The position numbers were made by a program, and so were the translations under genes. From Candidatus Dietzia intestinigallinarum (GTDB taxonomy: Bacteria; Actinomycetota; Actinomycetes; Mycobacteriales; Mycobacteriaceae), in the NCBI GenBank assembly GCA_019119875.1, contig DWWG01000160.1, positions 1 through 64,000 on the forward strand: a stretch of DNA of 64,000 bases. Reading direction: 5' to 3'. Below the pieces are notes generated by a model. That model ran no database searches. It was not told where the DNA came from and saw only the letters and a list, made by a program, of their open reading frames with translations. The stretch's first letter is position 1; every line of letters starts with the position of its first letter. Shown here piece by piece: positions 51,828-61,132 of this stretch.

Positions 51828-53063
51828 TCAGCCCTCGCGGAACTCGCGGACAGCCGCGAGCAGGGGCGCGGTGGTGAGCTCGATCTGCCAGTCCCGGGCT
51901 TCTTCGACGCGCAGCACCGTCTCCAGCAGCTCGGCGTCGTCCGAGGGGCGTGACGTGGCGGCGCGCCACACCCACAGTCGCAGCGAGGCCGGCTTGAGCA
52001 GCAACCCCGCCTCCAATCCCAGATCGTCGGCCAGGGCGGCGATACGGGTTCGGGCCAGCTCGAGCAGCGCCGCCGCCTCGGGGTCGGATCGCTTCCACGA
52101 GGTGTGCGGTGGATGCTCGCCACGCGGTGCCCTGCGGGAGGGCAGATCGTCGCGATCGAGACCGTCGGCCCATTCGAGGGCCGCCAGCCAGTCGTCGGCC
52201 ATGTGTCGGCGATGCGGGCCGTCGAACCCGTCGATCGCCAGCAGCGCGGTCCGATTCGTCGGCCCGACCCGCGCGGCCTCGATGACGGCCGCGTCCGGCA
52301 GAAGCCTCTTGGGGGCGATGTCCCGCTCCGCCGCCACCCTGTCCCGGGCCAGCCACAACTCCCGGGCGCGAGCGAGTTGCCGGACATCGCGCAGGGTGGA
52401 CAGTCGGGACAGTCGGCGCCAGGGATCCACCGCGGGAGGGGCGGGTGAACCCACGACCAGATGGCGGCATTCCGCCTCGAACCATTCCCGCCTGCCGAGG
52501 TCGTCGAGCAACGGCAGCACCGCGTCCGCCAGCTCGTGGAGGAACAGGACGTCGTAGGCCGCGTAGTCGAGCCACGAGCGGGGGAGCGGCCGACGGGACC
52601 AGTCCGCGGCGGAATGCGCCTTGGCCAGCCCGATCCCGAGATGCTCGGAGATCATAGAACCGAGGTTGACCCGCTCGGTCCCGAGGAAACGGCCCGCGAG
52701 TTCGGTGTCGATGATCGAGGTGGGGGCCACCCCCAAGCCACGCAGCGACGGAAGGTCCTGGCTCGCGGCGTGCAGCAGCAGGGGACGGTCGGACAGGAGC
52801 TCGGCCAGGGGGCCGACGGTCCGGCCCGGTGTCTCGGGGTCCACCAGCAGCGCGGGACCGTGGTCGGCACGGAGCTGGAGGAGAAACGCGCGCTCCGAGT
52901 AGCGGATTCCGGACGCACGTTCCACGTCCACCGCGACGGGGCCGCTCGCGGAGTGCAGTGCCTCGGTGACGGATCGGATCCCGGCCGGGTCGTCGACGAA
53001 CTCGTACTCGGCCGGTGGGGGCGCGGCACCGGGTGGGGTCTCACCCCGGCGGTGGCCGCTCAC
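51828..53063 (-). CDS. rnd: RNase D-like 3'-5' exonuclease with HRDC domain
   Basis: A 411-residue protein with a DEDD exonuclease domain (AVDVERASGIRYSERAFLLQL, LLLHAASQDLPSL, WLDYAAYDVLFL) and a C-terminal HRDC region (DIAPKRLLPDAAVIEAA). In the first motif the usual DxE reads DVE. Such enzymes trim tRNA 3' ends. The frame extends to 53402, but the GTG at 53063 overlaps the DUF3000 stop by GTGA and gives the family length; what lies before is a shadow. It corresponds to Rv2681. Confidence 0.92.
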   Translation of the reverse strand: MSGHRRGETPPGAAPPPAEYEFVDDPAGIRSVTEALHSASGPVAVDVERASGIRYSERAFLLQLRADHGPALLVDPETPGRTVGPLAELLSDRPLLLHAASQDLPSLRGLGVAPTSIIDTELAGRFLGTERVNLGSMISEHLGIGLAKAHSAADWSRRPLPRSWLDYAAYDVLFLHELADAVLPLLDDLGRREWFEAECRHLVVGSPAPPAVDPWRRLSRLSTLRDVRQLARARELWLARDRVAAERDIAPKRLLPDAAVIEAARVGPTNRTALLAIDGFDGPHRRHMADDWLAALEWADGLDRDDLPSRRAPRGEHPPHTSWKRSDPEAAALLELARTRIAALADDLGLEAGLLLKPASLRLWVWRAATSRPSDDAELLETVLRVEEARDWQIELTTAPLLAAVREFREG

Positions 53064-53647
53064 GCCCGGGGATGCAGCGAGCTCACGCCGACGGGAGGAA
53101 GTCCCGCCGCGAGGGCCAGCGTCGAGCAGAAGGCGGCGGCATGGCCGGTGAGGTCGGGGTCCAGCGCTGTCCACGACGCCCGGAGCTCGAGCTGGTGCGC
53201 CTGCGGAGGGCCGGCGATATCGCCGTAGCGGACCGAGGCGGTGCTGGTGACCGTGCCGCCCAACGCCGTGTACCGGCCGGCGTCCCGGTCGAGGGCTTCG
53301 GTGAGCCAGCTCCACGCGACCTGCGGCAGGAGGGGGTCGCCGGCGAGAGCCGCCTCCATGTCCGCCTGGATATAGGCCACCAGACGCAGTGTCCCGTTCC
53401 ACGCGTCGTCCCCGGTGGGATCGTGAAGGAGGATCAGGCGTCCGAACGCGTCGCCGTCGGAGAACTCGGGCACGTCGCCATCGCCGGGTGGGATGATCTC
53501 CACACCCAGTGCGTGACTGAACGGCGCCAGTCGCTGTGGGGGACGGATCGGCCCGACCGAGATCTCGGGGCGTACCTCCAGGCGGGACAGGGATTCGACC
53601 GCCTGCCTGAAGACCTCGGGCTCGCCGTCATTGACCGATGTGCTCAC
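53060..53647 (-). CDS. DUF3000 protein (Rv2680-like)
   Basis: A 195-residue protein of the actinobacterial DUF3000 family, function unknown. The region [33 protein letters not shown] is a family-like block. It is cotranscribed with the RNase D-like gene (GTGA overlap), in the same order as Rv2680-Rv2681. Starts with GTG directly after a -10 element. Confidence 0.85.
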   Translation of the reverse strand: MSTSVNDGEPEVFRQAVESLSRLEVRPEISVGPIRPPQRLAPFSHALGVEIIPPGDGDVPEFSDGDAFGRLILLHDPTGDDAWNGTLRLVAYIQADMEAALAGDPLLPQVAWSWLTEALDRDAGRYTALGGTVTSTASVRYGDIAGPPQAHQLELRASWTALDPDLTGHAAAFCSTLALAAGLPPVGVSSLHPRA

Positions 53648-53655
53648 AGGGCGTC

Positions 53656-53661
53656 ACGCTA
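53656..53661 (-). promoter_or_regulatory. -10 element of DUF3000-rnd
   Basis: TAGCGT on the minus strand ends 8 bases before the GTG at 53647; no Shine-Dalgarno, likely leaderless. Confidence 0.5.
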
Positions 53662-53754
53662 GCGACCGCCCGTCCCGGGCCCGCGGAGGCGCGCCGTCGC
53701 CGGTCCGGGTGGGCCCGGCGCCCTCCGCCGCCGAGTCGTGGGACGATGGAGGGC

Positions 53755-54870
53755 GTGTTGAACTCCGATATGTCTTCGACCTCCACCTCCGGCGACTCCA
53801 CGGGCGGTGCCGTCCCCACCGGACGCCGGTCGGGGACCGGGCCCTACCTCGACGAGGTGACCGGCCGGGGTGGCAGCCACACGCCGGTCTGGTTCATGCG
53901 TCAGGCGGGTCGTTCCCTGCCCGAGTACAAGAAGGTCCGTGGCAGCTCCACGATGCTCCAGGCCTGCTTCGATCCGGCCATGACCTGTGAGATCACCCTC
54001 CAGCCGGTACACCGACACGGCGTCGACGCGGCGATCTTCTTCTCCGACATCGTGATCCCGCTGGCCGCCGCCGGTGTGGACATCGACATCGTGCCGGGCG
54101 TCGGTCCGGTGGTCGCCGAGCCGATCCGCGACGAGGCGGGCATCGCGGCGTTCCCCGAGCTCACCCCCGATCGACTGGAGAAGATCGAGGAGGCGGTCCG
54201 TCTCATCGTCGCCGAGCTGGACCCGGGCGTCGCGCTCATCGGGTTCGCGGGCGCGCCGTTCACCCTCGGCTCGTACCTCATCGAGGGCGGCCCGAGCCGC
54301 AACCACGAGCGCACCAAGGCTCTCATGTACTCGCGCCCTGACCTGTGGAACGACCTGATGTCCAGGCTCGCGGACCTCACCACGGTGTTCCTGCGCGCCC
54401 AGATCGAGGCCGGCGTCGACGCGGTGCAGCTGTTCGACTCCTGGGCCGGAGCGCTCACACAGCGCGACTACCGCTCGCTGGTGCTGCCGCATTCCGCTCG
54501 GATCTTCGCCGACGAGACGGTCGCGAGCGTGCCCCGTACCCACTTCGGGGTGGGCACCGGCGAGCTGTTGGGCGCGATGGGCGAAGCCGGCACCGAGGTC
54601 GTGGGTGTGGACTGGCGGATCCCGCTCGACGACGCCGCCACCCGGGTACCCGGGAAGGTCCTGCAGGGCAACCTGGACCCGGCGCTGCTGTTCGCCGACC
54701 GCTCCGCCCTCGACGGCGAGGTCGAGCGCATCGTCGCCGAAGGGCGTCGAGCCCGCGAGGTCGGCGCGCGCGGCCACGTCTTCAACCTCGGACACGGTGT
54801 CCTGCCCACCACCGATCCGGCCGCGGTGACCCACGTCGTGGAACTCGTCCACGAGATGACCGCGAAATAG
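53755..54870 (+). CDS. hemE: uroporphyrinogen decarboxylase
   Basis: HemE decarboxylates uroporphyrinogen III to coproporphyrinogen III in haem synthesis. The signature [15 protein letters not shown] is present, as is [17 protein letters not shown]. Start choice is uncertain: ATG 53746, GTG 53755 (7 bases after a -10-like GACGAT) and ATG 53770 are all in frame; 53755 gives 371 residues with a disordered Ser/Thr N-terminus. It abuts hemY with a one-base overlap (TAGTG). Confidence 0.95.
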   Translation: MLNSDMSSTSTSGDSTGGAVPTGRRSGTGPYLDEVTGRGGSHTPVWFMRQAGRSLPEYKKVRGSSTMLQACFDPAMTCEITLQPVHRHGVDAAIFFSDIVIPLAAAGVDIDIVPGVGPVVAEPIRDEAGIAAFPELTPDRLEKIEEAVRLIVAELDPGVALIGFAGAPFTLGSYLIEGGPSRNHERTKALMYSRPDLWNDLMSRLADLTTVFLRAQIEAGVDAVQLFDSWAGALTQRDYRSLVLPHSARIFADETVASVPRTHFGVGTGELLGAMGEAGTEVVGVDWRIPLDDAATRVPGKVLQGNLDPALLFADRSALDGEVERIVAEGRRAREVGARGHVFNLGHGVLPTTDPAAVTHVVELVHEMTAK

Positions 54871-56255
54871 TGGCGGCACCCCGCGTCGCAGTGGTGGGCG
54901 GCGGGCTCAGCGGCCTGACCGCCGCCTACCAGCTCTCCCGGGACCTGCCGGGGGCCGGGATCACCGTCCTGGAGGCGTCCCGGTCCCCGGGTGGCTGCCT
55001 GGACACCACCGACTTCCCGGCCGGTCCGATGGAGCTGGGCGCCGAGGCGTTCATCGGCCGCAGGCCCGAGGCCTCCGAGCTCGTGGCCGAGCTGGGACTG
55101 ACCAGCGCACTCCGGCATCCCGGGAGGCTCGGCCCGGCCGTTCTCACCGGTGGGAGCCTGGAGCCGATGCCTCCCGGGACCCTCATGGGGCTGCCGTCGG
55201 ACGCCGAGGCACTGACCGGAGTACTCCGACCGGAGGATGTCGACCGTGCCGCCCGAGAGTCGGAGCTGCCGCTTCACTGGGTTCCCGGCGGGGACGTCTC
55301 ACTCGGCACCCTCGTCTCGGAGCGCTACGGCCCCGCGGTGGTCGCCAGGTTGGTCGATCCCATGCTGGGAGGCGTGTACGCCGCCTCGAGCGTGGGACTC
55401 GGACTGCGCCAGGTCGTGCCGGGGCTCGCCGAGGCCCTCGACCGGGGCGCTCCCAGCCTGACCGCGGCCGCGCGGGAACTCACCGCCCACCGCGTCCCGG
55501 GCCCCGTGTTCGCCACCCTCGAGGGGGGATACCGGGTACTCGTGGACGCCCTGGTCCGCGCCTCGGGCGCCCGGGTCCTCACCGGGGCCAGGTGCACCGC
55601 CGTTCACCGCGGCGCCGACGGGTACGCACTGGACGCGACCGGTGAGCGTGGTCCGTGGGTGGAGGAGGCGGACCTCGTCGTCGTCGCCGTCCCCGTCCCC
55701 CACGCGGTACCGCTGCTCACGGCGGCCGGCGCCACCGACGCCGCGGTGCGGTCCCTGTCCCGGATCCGTACCGCGTCCTCGGCGGTCGTCGCGCTCGAGG
55801 TGGACCGCGCCCTGGACCTGCCCGAACGATCCGGCATCCTGGTGGCCACCGACGAGCCCGTCCCGTTCAAGGCGATGACCTTCACCAGCCGCAAGTGGCC
55901 CCACCTGGACGACCGGCGCGGCCACCTGGTGCGCGTGTCCTTCGGGAGACTCGACGACGACGACGTGCTCGACGCCGACGACGTGTCGCTGGCCCGCATG
56001 GCGGTCTCCGCACTGGCGGGGGTGTGCGGTTCCACCCCCACGGTCCTGCACTCCCGGGTGCGGCGCTGGCAGGACGCGCTCGCCGAGATCGGCCCCGGCC
56101 ACGACGCCGTGATCGCCGAGATCCGGGCCGGACTGAACGACAGCCTGCCCGGGGTAGAGCTCGTGGGCGGCGCCACCGAGGGCGTCGGAGTGCCCGCCTG
56201 TATCGGTTCGGCACGGGCCGCGGCCCGCCGGTTGGCCGCGAGGTGGCAGGATTGA
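54870..56255 (+). CDS. hemY: coproporphyrinogen III / protoporphyrinogen oxidase (HemY, CgoX)
   Basis: An FAD enzyme of 461 residues with the dinucleotide motif VAVVGGGLSGLTAAYQL at the N-terminus and GGATEGVGVPACIGSARAAA at the C-terminus. In actinobacteria HemY oxidises coproporphyrinogen to coproporphyrin, upstream of ferrochelatase and HemQ. The GTG at 54870 overlaps the hemE stop by one base. The larger open frame upstream is the shadow of hemE. Confidence 0.95.
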   Translation: MAAPRVAVVGGGLSGLTAAYQLSRDLPGAGITVLEASRSPGGCLDTTDFPAGPMELGAEAFIGRRPEASELVAELGLTSALRHPGRLGPAVLTGGSLEPMPPGTLMGLPSDAEALTGVLRPEDVDRAARESELPLHWVPGGDVSLGTLVSERYGPAVVARLVDPMLGGVYAASSVGLGLRQVVPGLAEALDRGAPSLTAAARELTAHRVPGPVFATLEGGYRVLVDALVRASGARVLTGARCTAVHRGADGYALDATGERGPWVEEADLVVVAVPVPHAVPLLTAAGATDAAVRSLSRIRTASSAVVALEVDRALDLPERSGILVATDEPVPFKAMTFTSRKWPHLDDRRGHLVRVSFGRLDDDDVLDADDVSLARMAVSALAGVCGSTPTVLHSRVRRWQDALAEIGPGHDAVIAEIRAGLNDSLPGVELVGGATEGVGVPACIGSARAAARRLAARWQD

Positions 56256-56258
56256 GTC

Positions 56259-56954
56259 ATGGCACGCCTTGACTACTCCAAGCTCAACTCGACCCTGCGC
56301 TACCTGATGTTCTCGGTCTTCACCGTGACTCCCGGCCAGCTGGGGGAGGACCGGGCCGCGGTGGCCGCGGACCTCGAGAAGTTCCTCGCCCGATACGAGG
56401 GCACCGATGTGGTGGTCCGGGGACTGTACGACGTCTCGGGCCTGCGCGCCGAGGCCGACTTCATGATCTGGACCCACGCCGAGCACATCGAGGACCTCCA
56501 GGGCTTCTACAACGAGTTCCGCCGCACCACCCTCCTGGGCAGGGCCAGCACGGCCTTCTGGTCGAACACGGCTTTGCACCGCCCGGCCGAGTTCAACAAG
56601 AGCCACATCCCCGCATTCCTTGCCGACGAGGAGCCAGGCGCGTACATCTCCGTGTACCCGTTCGTCCGTTCCTACGAGTGGTACCTGCTCCCGGACGAGG
56701 AGAGGCGCCGGATCCTCGCCGCTCACGGCCGCGCCGCCCGCGAGTACCCGGACGTGCGGGCCAACACGGTGCCGGCGTTCACGCTCGGCGACTACGAGTG
56801 GCTGCTGGCGTTCGAGGCACCGTCACTCGACCGGATCGTCGATCTCATGCGCGACATGCGCGCCACCGAGGCACGCCGCCACGTCCGCGAGGAGATCCCG
56901 TTCTTCACGGGTCCGCGCGTGACCCCGGACAAGCTCGCCGAGACCATGCCCTGA
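56259..56954 (+). CDS. hemQ: coproheme decarboxylase (HemQ/ChdC)
   Basis: HemQ converts coproheme to haem b by two peroxide-dependent decarboxylations. The 231-residue product is of the chlorite dismutase-like family, with [12 protein letters not shown] (containing the expected catalytic Tyr) and [12 protein letters not shown] (proximal His). It follows hemY by three bases; hemE-hemY-hemQ forms a coproporphyrin-dependent haem operon, although the ferrochelatase gene is elsewhere. Confidence 0.96.
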   Translation: MARLDYSKLNSTLRYLMFSVFTVTPGQLGEDRAAVAADLEKFLARYEGTDVVVRGLYDVSGLRAEADFMIWTHAEHIEDLQGFYNEFRRTTLLGRASTAFWSNTALHRPAEFNKSHIPAFLADEEPGAYISVYPFVRSYEWYLLPDEERRRILAAHGRAAREYPDVRANTVPAFTLGDYEWLLAFEAPSLDRIVDLMRDMRATEARRHVREEIPFFTGPRVTPDKLAETMP

Positions 56955-56974
56955 CGCCTCGCGCGTCGACGGAG

Positions 56975-57006
56975 GGAGCCCGCCGGGTCGCGCCCCGGCG
57001 GGCTCC
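56975..57006. terminator. bidirectional terminator between hemQ and msrB
   Basis: Perfect 13-bp stem (56975-56987 with 56994-57006), loop TCGCGC, 20 bases after hemQ and between convergent genes. Confidence 0.8.
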
Positions 57007-57056
57007 TGTGCTGGATGGTCGCGGACCGGCTCCCCGCCGTGTCCACGCCGTGGCGG

Positions 57057-57488
57057 TCAGCCCTCCTCGGGCTCCAGGGTCAGGCTCAGCGAGTTGATGC
57101 AGTAGCGCAGGTCGGTGGGCGTGGGGTATCCCTCACCCTCGAACACGTGGCCCAGGTGACTGTGGCAGTTGGCACACAGGACCTCGACGCGCCGCATACC
57201 GAGCGAGTCGTCGGTCCTCTCGATCACGGCGTCGCCGGCCAGCGGTGTGTAGAAGGACGGCCACCCGCAGTGCGACTCGAACTTGCCCTCGCTGCGGAAA
57301 AGTTCCGCCCCGCAGCCGCGGCAGCGGTAGACGCCCACTGTCGTGGTGTCGTTGTACTCGCCCGTGAAGGGCCTCTCGGTGCCCGCCTGACGCAGGACCC
57401 GGTACTCGTCGGGGGTGAGTCGACGCCGCCACTCGGCGTCGTCGAGGGTGAAATCCGGCTGGGCGGTGTCGTCGATGGGCTTGCTCAT
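57057..57488 (-). CDS. msrB: peptide-methionine (R)-S-oxide reductase
   Basis: MsrB reduces methionine-R-sulfoxide in proteins. Zinc cysteines C56/C59 (CRGC) and C105/C108 (CANC) and the catalytic C130 in RYCINSLSL are present; C74 (HCGWPSFY) could be the resolving cysteine. The 143-residue size is normal. It follows aftC by nine bases and is the last gene of the ribD-hydrolase-aftC-msrB strand. Confidence 0.97.
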   Translation of the reverse strand: MSKPIDDTAQPDFTLDDAEWRRRLTPDEYRVLRQAGTERPFTGEYNDTTTVGVYRCRGCGAELFRSEGKFESHCGWPSFYTPLAGDAVIERTDDSLGMRRVEVLCANCHSHLGHVFEGEGYPTPTDLRYCINSLSLTLEPEEG

Positions 57489-57497
57489 GCCCGCAGG

Positions 57498-58670
57498 TTA
57501 CGCCGGTGACGCCGCGGGGGCGATCCGCTCGTGCCGGTCGGGGTCCGTGCGGCGCCACAGCAGGACGACCAGGATGGTCCCCAGCAACAGTAGCCAGCCG
57601 AGGGTGGGGTGGGCGAACTCCATGACGCGCCCGTAGTACGGCCAGCGCACGGATTCCCAGATGTCCGGGAAGAAGAACGCGTAGGCGGCGAGCCAGGCCG
57701 GCCAGGTCCGCACGAGCGACCGATCCAGCACGACCGTCATCATGAGCGGGATGAGCAGAATCGAGTAGTACATCTGCCCCAGCGTGGACACCAGGAACAC
57801 GCCGGTCAGGATGACGCCGGAGGTGGTGGTCAACCACAGCACCTCGTTGTTGTGGCGGTAGTCCAGCAACAGCCACACGGCCAGCAGTGTCGCGACCACC
57901 ACGAGGATCCGCGCGACCAGGGTCAACGGCTCGGGTACCCCGTAGTAGACACCGAGCCCGGCGATCGAGCTGTTGTAGTAGTCCCGCACCTCGCCCATGT
58001 AGGGGACGGTGGCGTCGAGGTACATCCTGGCGTCGACGGTCATCGCCCAGCCCGCCGCCATTGCCGCGGCGGGGATCGCGAGGGCGGCCACGAACGGCTG
58101 CCACTGCCTGCGGATCAGCGGCAGGATCAGGAGCGGGGCGAGCATCGGTTTGATGGCCAGCGACACGCCGATCGCGACTCCGGCCCACCACAGGCGCCGG
58201 GTGTGCAGGAGATACAGGAAGGCCACCTGACACAGGAAGATCACGCCGTTGATGTTGGTGAACACCAGCGTGTTGGTGACCGCCTCGGTGCTGAACGTGG
58301 CGAGCAGCAGCGCGGGGGCCGCGAACGACCTGATGTCGAGGTTGAACATCCGCATGAGCAGCCACAGCGCCACGATGATCGCCGCGGCGTTGACGAGGAT
58401 GAACAGCCATCGTGCGATCGTGTAGCTGTCGATCATCCCGAACGGGGACAGCACGAGCGTCCCGCTCGGCGCGTACAGATAGTGCGGTTGGACGGTCAGC
58501 AGGTTCTCGGAGTAGACCGGCTCACCGGCCAGGAAGCGGCGGGTTGCGGCGTAGACCGTGCCGAAGTCGTTGGTGATCGACCCGTTGACGGCTCTGATCA
58601 GGACACGGTGGATCACCGTCATGATCGCCAGCGGCCACAGGACGTTGGCGAGGATACGGGGCACGGTCAT
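57498..58670 (-). CDS. aftC: arabinofuranosyltransferase AftC (GT87 family)
   Basis: AftC is an integral membrane GT-C enzyme that adds alpha-1,3 branches to arabinan of arabinogalactan and lipoarabinomannan, from decaprenyl-phosphate-arabinose. The 390-residue product has about ten helices. The blocks ITNDFGTVY (first outer loop, where mycobacteria read ITDDF), TVQPHYLYAPSGTLVLSPFG and TETVTNTLVFTNINGV-like SFAAP...NTLVFTNINGV match Rv2673. The frame extends to 59615, but the ATG at 58670 is the first plausible start. The gene order with msrB and the hydrolase matches Rv2674-Rv2672. Confidence 0.9.
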   Translation of the reverse strand: MTVPRILANVLWPLAIMTVIHRVLIRAVNGSITNDFGTVYAATRRFLAGEPVYSENLLTVQPHYLYAPSGTLVLSPFGMIDSYTIARWLFILVNAAAIIVALWLLMRMFNLDIRSFAAPALLLATFSTEAVTNTLVFTNINGVIFLCQVAFLYLLHTRRLWWAGVAIGVSLAIKPMLAPLLILPLIRRQWQPFVAALAIPAAAMAAGWAMTVDARMYLDATVPYMGEVRDYYNSSIAGLGVYYGVPEPLTLVARILVVVATLLAVWLLLDYRHNNEVLWLTTTSGVILTGVFLVSTLGQMYYSILLIPLMMTVVLDRSLVRTWPAWLAAYAFFFPDIWESVRWPYYGRVMEFAHPTLGWLLLLGTILVVLLWRRTDPDRHERIAPAASPA

Positions 58671-58747
58671 CGGACTCCGGGTGGGCAGCGGCACGAAGTG
58701 GAGATTACCGCCCGGATCCCCGGTGTCGTGTGAGGCTCTCCGGTAGG

Positions 58748-60259
58748 TCAGGACGGGCAGGCCGTCGAGTCCTCCACGGAGTCCGGGTCGTCGAGGAAGG
58801 ACAGGAGGGTGTCGCGGCCGCACGCCGAGTGCAGGATCACGTGGGATCCGGGGGCGCCCCAGGTCACGGTGCGCAGGTCGGTAGCCCCGGCGGCGGTGAG
58901 GCGTCCGGCGGTCGGTTCGACCATCGCGGCTCCGCCGATCGGGTCCGCGATGCCGGCGGCCAGCAGGACGGGCACGGCCGGTGAGATCTCGACGGGCCTC
59001 GCGGCGGGGACGGGCCAGGTGGAGCACGCCGACAGTTGTGCGGCGAGTATCCCACCGAACGGTGGGCTCTCGGACCACTCTGATTCGAGTTCCTCGACCC
59101 GGCTGACGGGCACCCGTTGCGACAGGTCGGAGCATCGCGCGATGTACGGCAGGGAGGAGCCCGCGAGTTCCTCGGCGCGTTCGCGGACACTCTCGGGCAG
59201 GTCGCCGGGGCCGGAGGAGACGAGGTCGCCGAGGATGATGTCTCCTTCGGCCGCATCCGGGGCCGAGGCGCCGGACAGGTCCGACAGGGCGGAGCGGATC
59301 ACGTCGGACAGCAGGGCGGCGGGGACCCGGGCGCCGGGGTCTGCGGCCCGGTCGAGGGCATCCGAGACGGCTGAGACCTTCTGGTCGGCGTCCCCGGGCC
59401 CGCACTCGGCCCGGGTGCATGCCGACGCCCACAGTCGCAGTGCGGCGTCCGATCCCTCGAGTGCGGTGCGGGCCTCGGCCTCCTGGTCGCCGCTGTCCGG
59501 GGCGGGGGAGTCCACCGCGAGCAGCGCGAGCCGGTCGGGGTGCGCCGTCGAATAGGCCAGGGCGGTGCGTGCACCGGTGCCGAGCCCGAGTACGGCGAGA
59601 CCCGGCACACGCCACTGCTGACGGAGTGCCTCGAGGTCCTCTGCGGCCCCGACCGCGCCGTAGTCGAGCTCACGGCCCTGGAGCTGATCGGTGCAGGACT
59701 GGGCCGTGTCGGCCAGGTCCCCACGCAGCTCGGGGGAGCCGGGGTCGACGCCGCGGTCGGCGAGCCCGTCGAGGGTTCGCCGTGCGGGAAACGACAGGCA
59801 GGTCCCCGCGGCGTCGGTGCGGCCGCGGTGGTCGACGATCACGATCGGACGAGAGTCGATCAGATCGGTGCCGGTGGAGGCCAGCCGTGCGGCCAGGACC
59901 GATGCGGGGGACTCCGCTCCGGCGACGACGACGAGGGGTGCGGCATCGTCCGGGGTGGCGGCCGACGTCACTTTCACGACCGGCGACTGGCCGGCCGTCC
60001 CGCACTCGAATGTCACGGTCTCCGGAAGGTCCTCACCCCGGCTGTCTCCGCACGTGTTCCACTCCAGGTCCGTCTCCGGGGCGAGCCATTCCGGGCGCTC
60101 GGTGGTCTGCTCGTGGCCGGGTGAGGCGCCGGAGCGTCCGGGGCCGTCGCCGGTGGCCAGGCGTGGGCCGGTGGCGGGCAGGGGAGCGCACGCCCCGGCG
60201 ACCAGTGCGAGCGCGGTGAGCACGGCCGCGACCACGCGTGTCGTCGGTGTGGGCTTCAT
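58748..60259 (-). CDS. secreted lipoprotein of the alpha/beta hydrolase fold, nucleophile Ser replaced
   Basis: A 503-residue exported protein: basic start, hydrophobic segment, and a lipobox-like LVAGAC with C24. It is related by order and pattern to Rv2672, a putative secreted protease of the TAP/Hip1 type. The nucleophile elbow reads GLGTG (225-229), so the central Ser position is G227, while an Asp (D439 in GIADP) and a His (H473 in GSHVI) remain where the other triad members belong. Either it is inactive or uses another residue. It overlaps ribD by ATGA. Confidence 0.82.
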   Translation of the reverse strand: MKPTPTTRVVAAVLTALALVAGACAPLPATGPRLATGDGPGRSGASPGHEQTTERPEWLAPETDLEWNTCGDSRGEDLPETVTFECGTAGQSPVVKVTSAATPDDAAPLVVVAGAESPASVLAARLASTGTDLIDSRPIVIVDHRGRTDAAGTCLSFPARRTLDGLADRGVDPGSPELRGDLADTAQSCTDQLQGRELDYGAVGAAEDLEALRQQWRVPGLAVLGLGTGARTALAYSTAHPDRLALLAVDSPAPDSGDQEAEARTALEGSDAALRLWASACTRAECGPGDADQKVSAVSDALDRAADPGARVPAALLSDVIRSALSDLSGASAPDAAEGDIILGDLVSSGPGDLPESVRERAEELAGSSLPYIARCSDLSQRVPVSRVEELESEWSESPPFGGILAAQLSACSTWPVPAARPVEISPAVPVLLAAGIADPIGGAAMVEPTAGRLTAAGATDLRTVTWGAPGSHVILHSACGRDTLLSFLDDPDSVEDSTACPS

Positions 60260-61080
60260 CCGTTCATCCCGGACGGTCCGTCGTGGCTGTGCTCCGCGCC
60301 CGCACCGGTGTCGTCGCCCTCACGGGCGCCGCCGGGAGGCCTCTCGTCGCCGACGACCCACCGGGTGTAGAGGCCACCGCGCGGACAGGAGAAGGCCGCC
60401 GCCACGCGCATGGGTATCCGCTTCTCCTCCGCTCCGATGACGAGCCCCGGCCCCCGGCCGCCCACGATGATCTCCGGGGCGACGGACAGCACGAGCTCGT
60501 CGACGAGACGGGCGGTGAGGAAGTCTCCCAGCAGTCGGGGCCCACCCTCGAAGGTCACCGCGGTGACGCCCAGATCGGTCAGGAGCGCCCGCACGGATTC
60601 CGCATAGTCGCCGCCTCGCATGACGTGTACGGTCACGCCTGCCGCGCGGGCGGCCTCGATCCGTTCCGGTGGGGTGTGGGCGGCCGCCGCGATCTGCACG
60701 CCGGCGCCGGCCTTCGCGCAGTGCTCGATCAGGCGGTCCGGCAGGGAGCGGGTGAGCACGATCACCGGAGGTGCCGGTCTGTCGCGCCGACCGGACCAGA
60801 CCTCGGATGTCCGCGCGGGCCCGTAGCCCTCGGCCAGGGCGGTTCCGGAGCCGACCAGGATGACGTCGGCACGGGCACGCATCGCGTCGTAGACCAGGCG
60901 GTCCGTCGGGGTGCCGAGGCCGCCGCTGCGCCCGTCGACCGTGGTGGTGCCGTCGATCGAGGCGAGCATCACCGCGCGGATGCTCACCGTCGATTCCGGC
61001 GACTCGGGCTCGAGCGCCCGCCACAGGACGTCGAGGGCTGCCGGGTCGTGATCGAGCACGACTGGTTCCGTGGTGTGCAC
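60256..61080 (-). CDS. ribD: RibD C-terminal reductase domain protein (Rv2671-like)
   Basis: A 274-residue protein with only the reductase half of RibD, a dihydrofolate-reductase-like fold: RAVMLASIDGTTTVDGRSGGLG, ADVILVGSGTAL and FEGGPRLLGDFL. The deaminase domain is absent. Its M. tuberculosis counterpart Rv2671 can act as an alternative dihydrofolate reductase, so its natural substrate may be a riboflavin precursor or a pterin. The ~25 C-terminal residues are a disordered tail. GTG start; promoter overlaps that of zapE. Confidence 0.88.
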   Translation of the reverse strand: MHTTEPVVLDHDPAALDVLWRALEPESPESTVSIRAVMLASIDGTTTVDGRSGGLGTPTDRLVYDAMRARADVILVGSGTALAEGYGPARTSEVWSGRRDRPAPPVIVLTRSLPDRLIEHCAKAGAGVQIAAAAHTPPERIEAARAAGVTVHVMRGGDYAESVRALLTDLGVTAVTFEGGPRLLGDFLTARLVDELVLSVAPEIIVGGRGPGLVIGAEEKRIPMRVAAAFSCPRGGLYTRWVVGDERPPGGAREGDDTGAGAEHSHDGPSGMNG

Positions 61081-61116
61081 CTCGGATGTCCTCGCTTTCT
61101 GACGTCAGGTTCCCCC

Positions 61117-61126
61117 ACGATAAGCT
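61117..61126. promoter_or_regulatory. overlapping divergent -10 elements of ribD and zapE
   Basis: Plus-strand TAAGCT (61121-61126) ends 6 bases before the zapE ATG; minus-strand TATCGT (61122-61117) faces ribD. The hexamers share two bases, so polymerase cannot occupy both at once. Confidence 0.5.
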
Positions 61127-61132
61127 CTGCCC

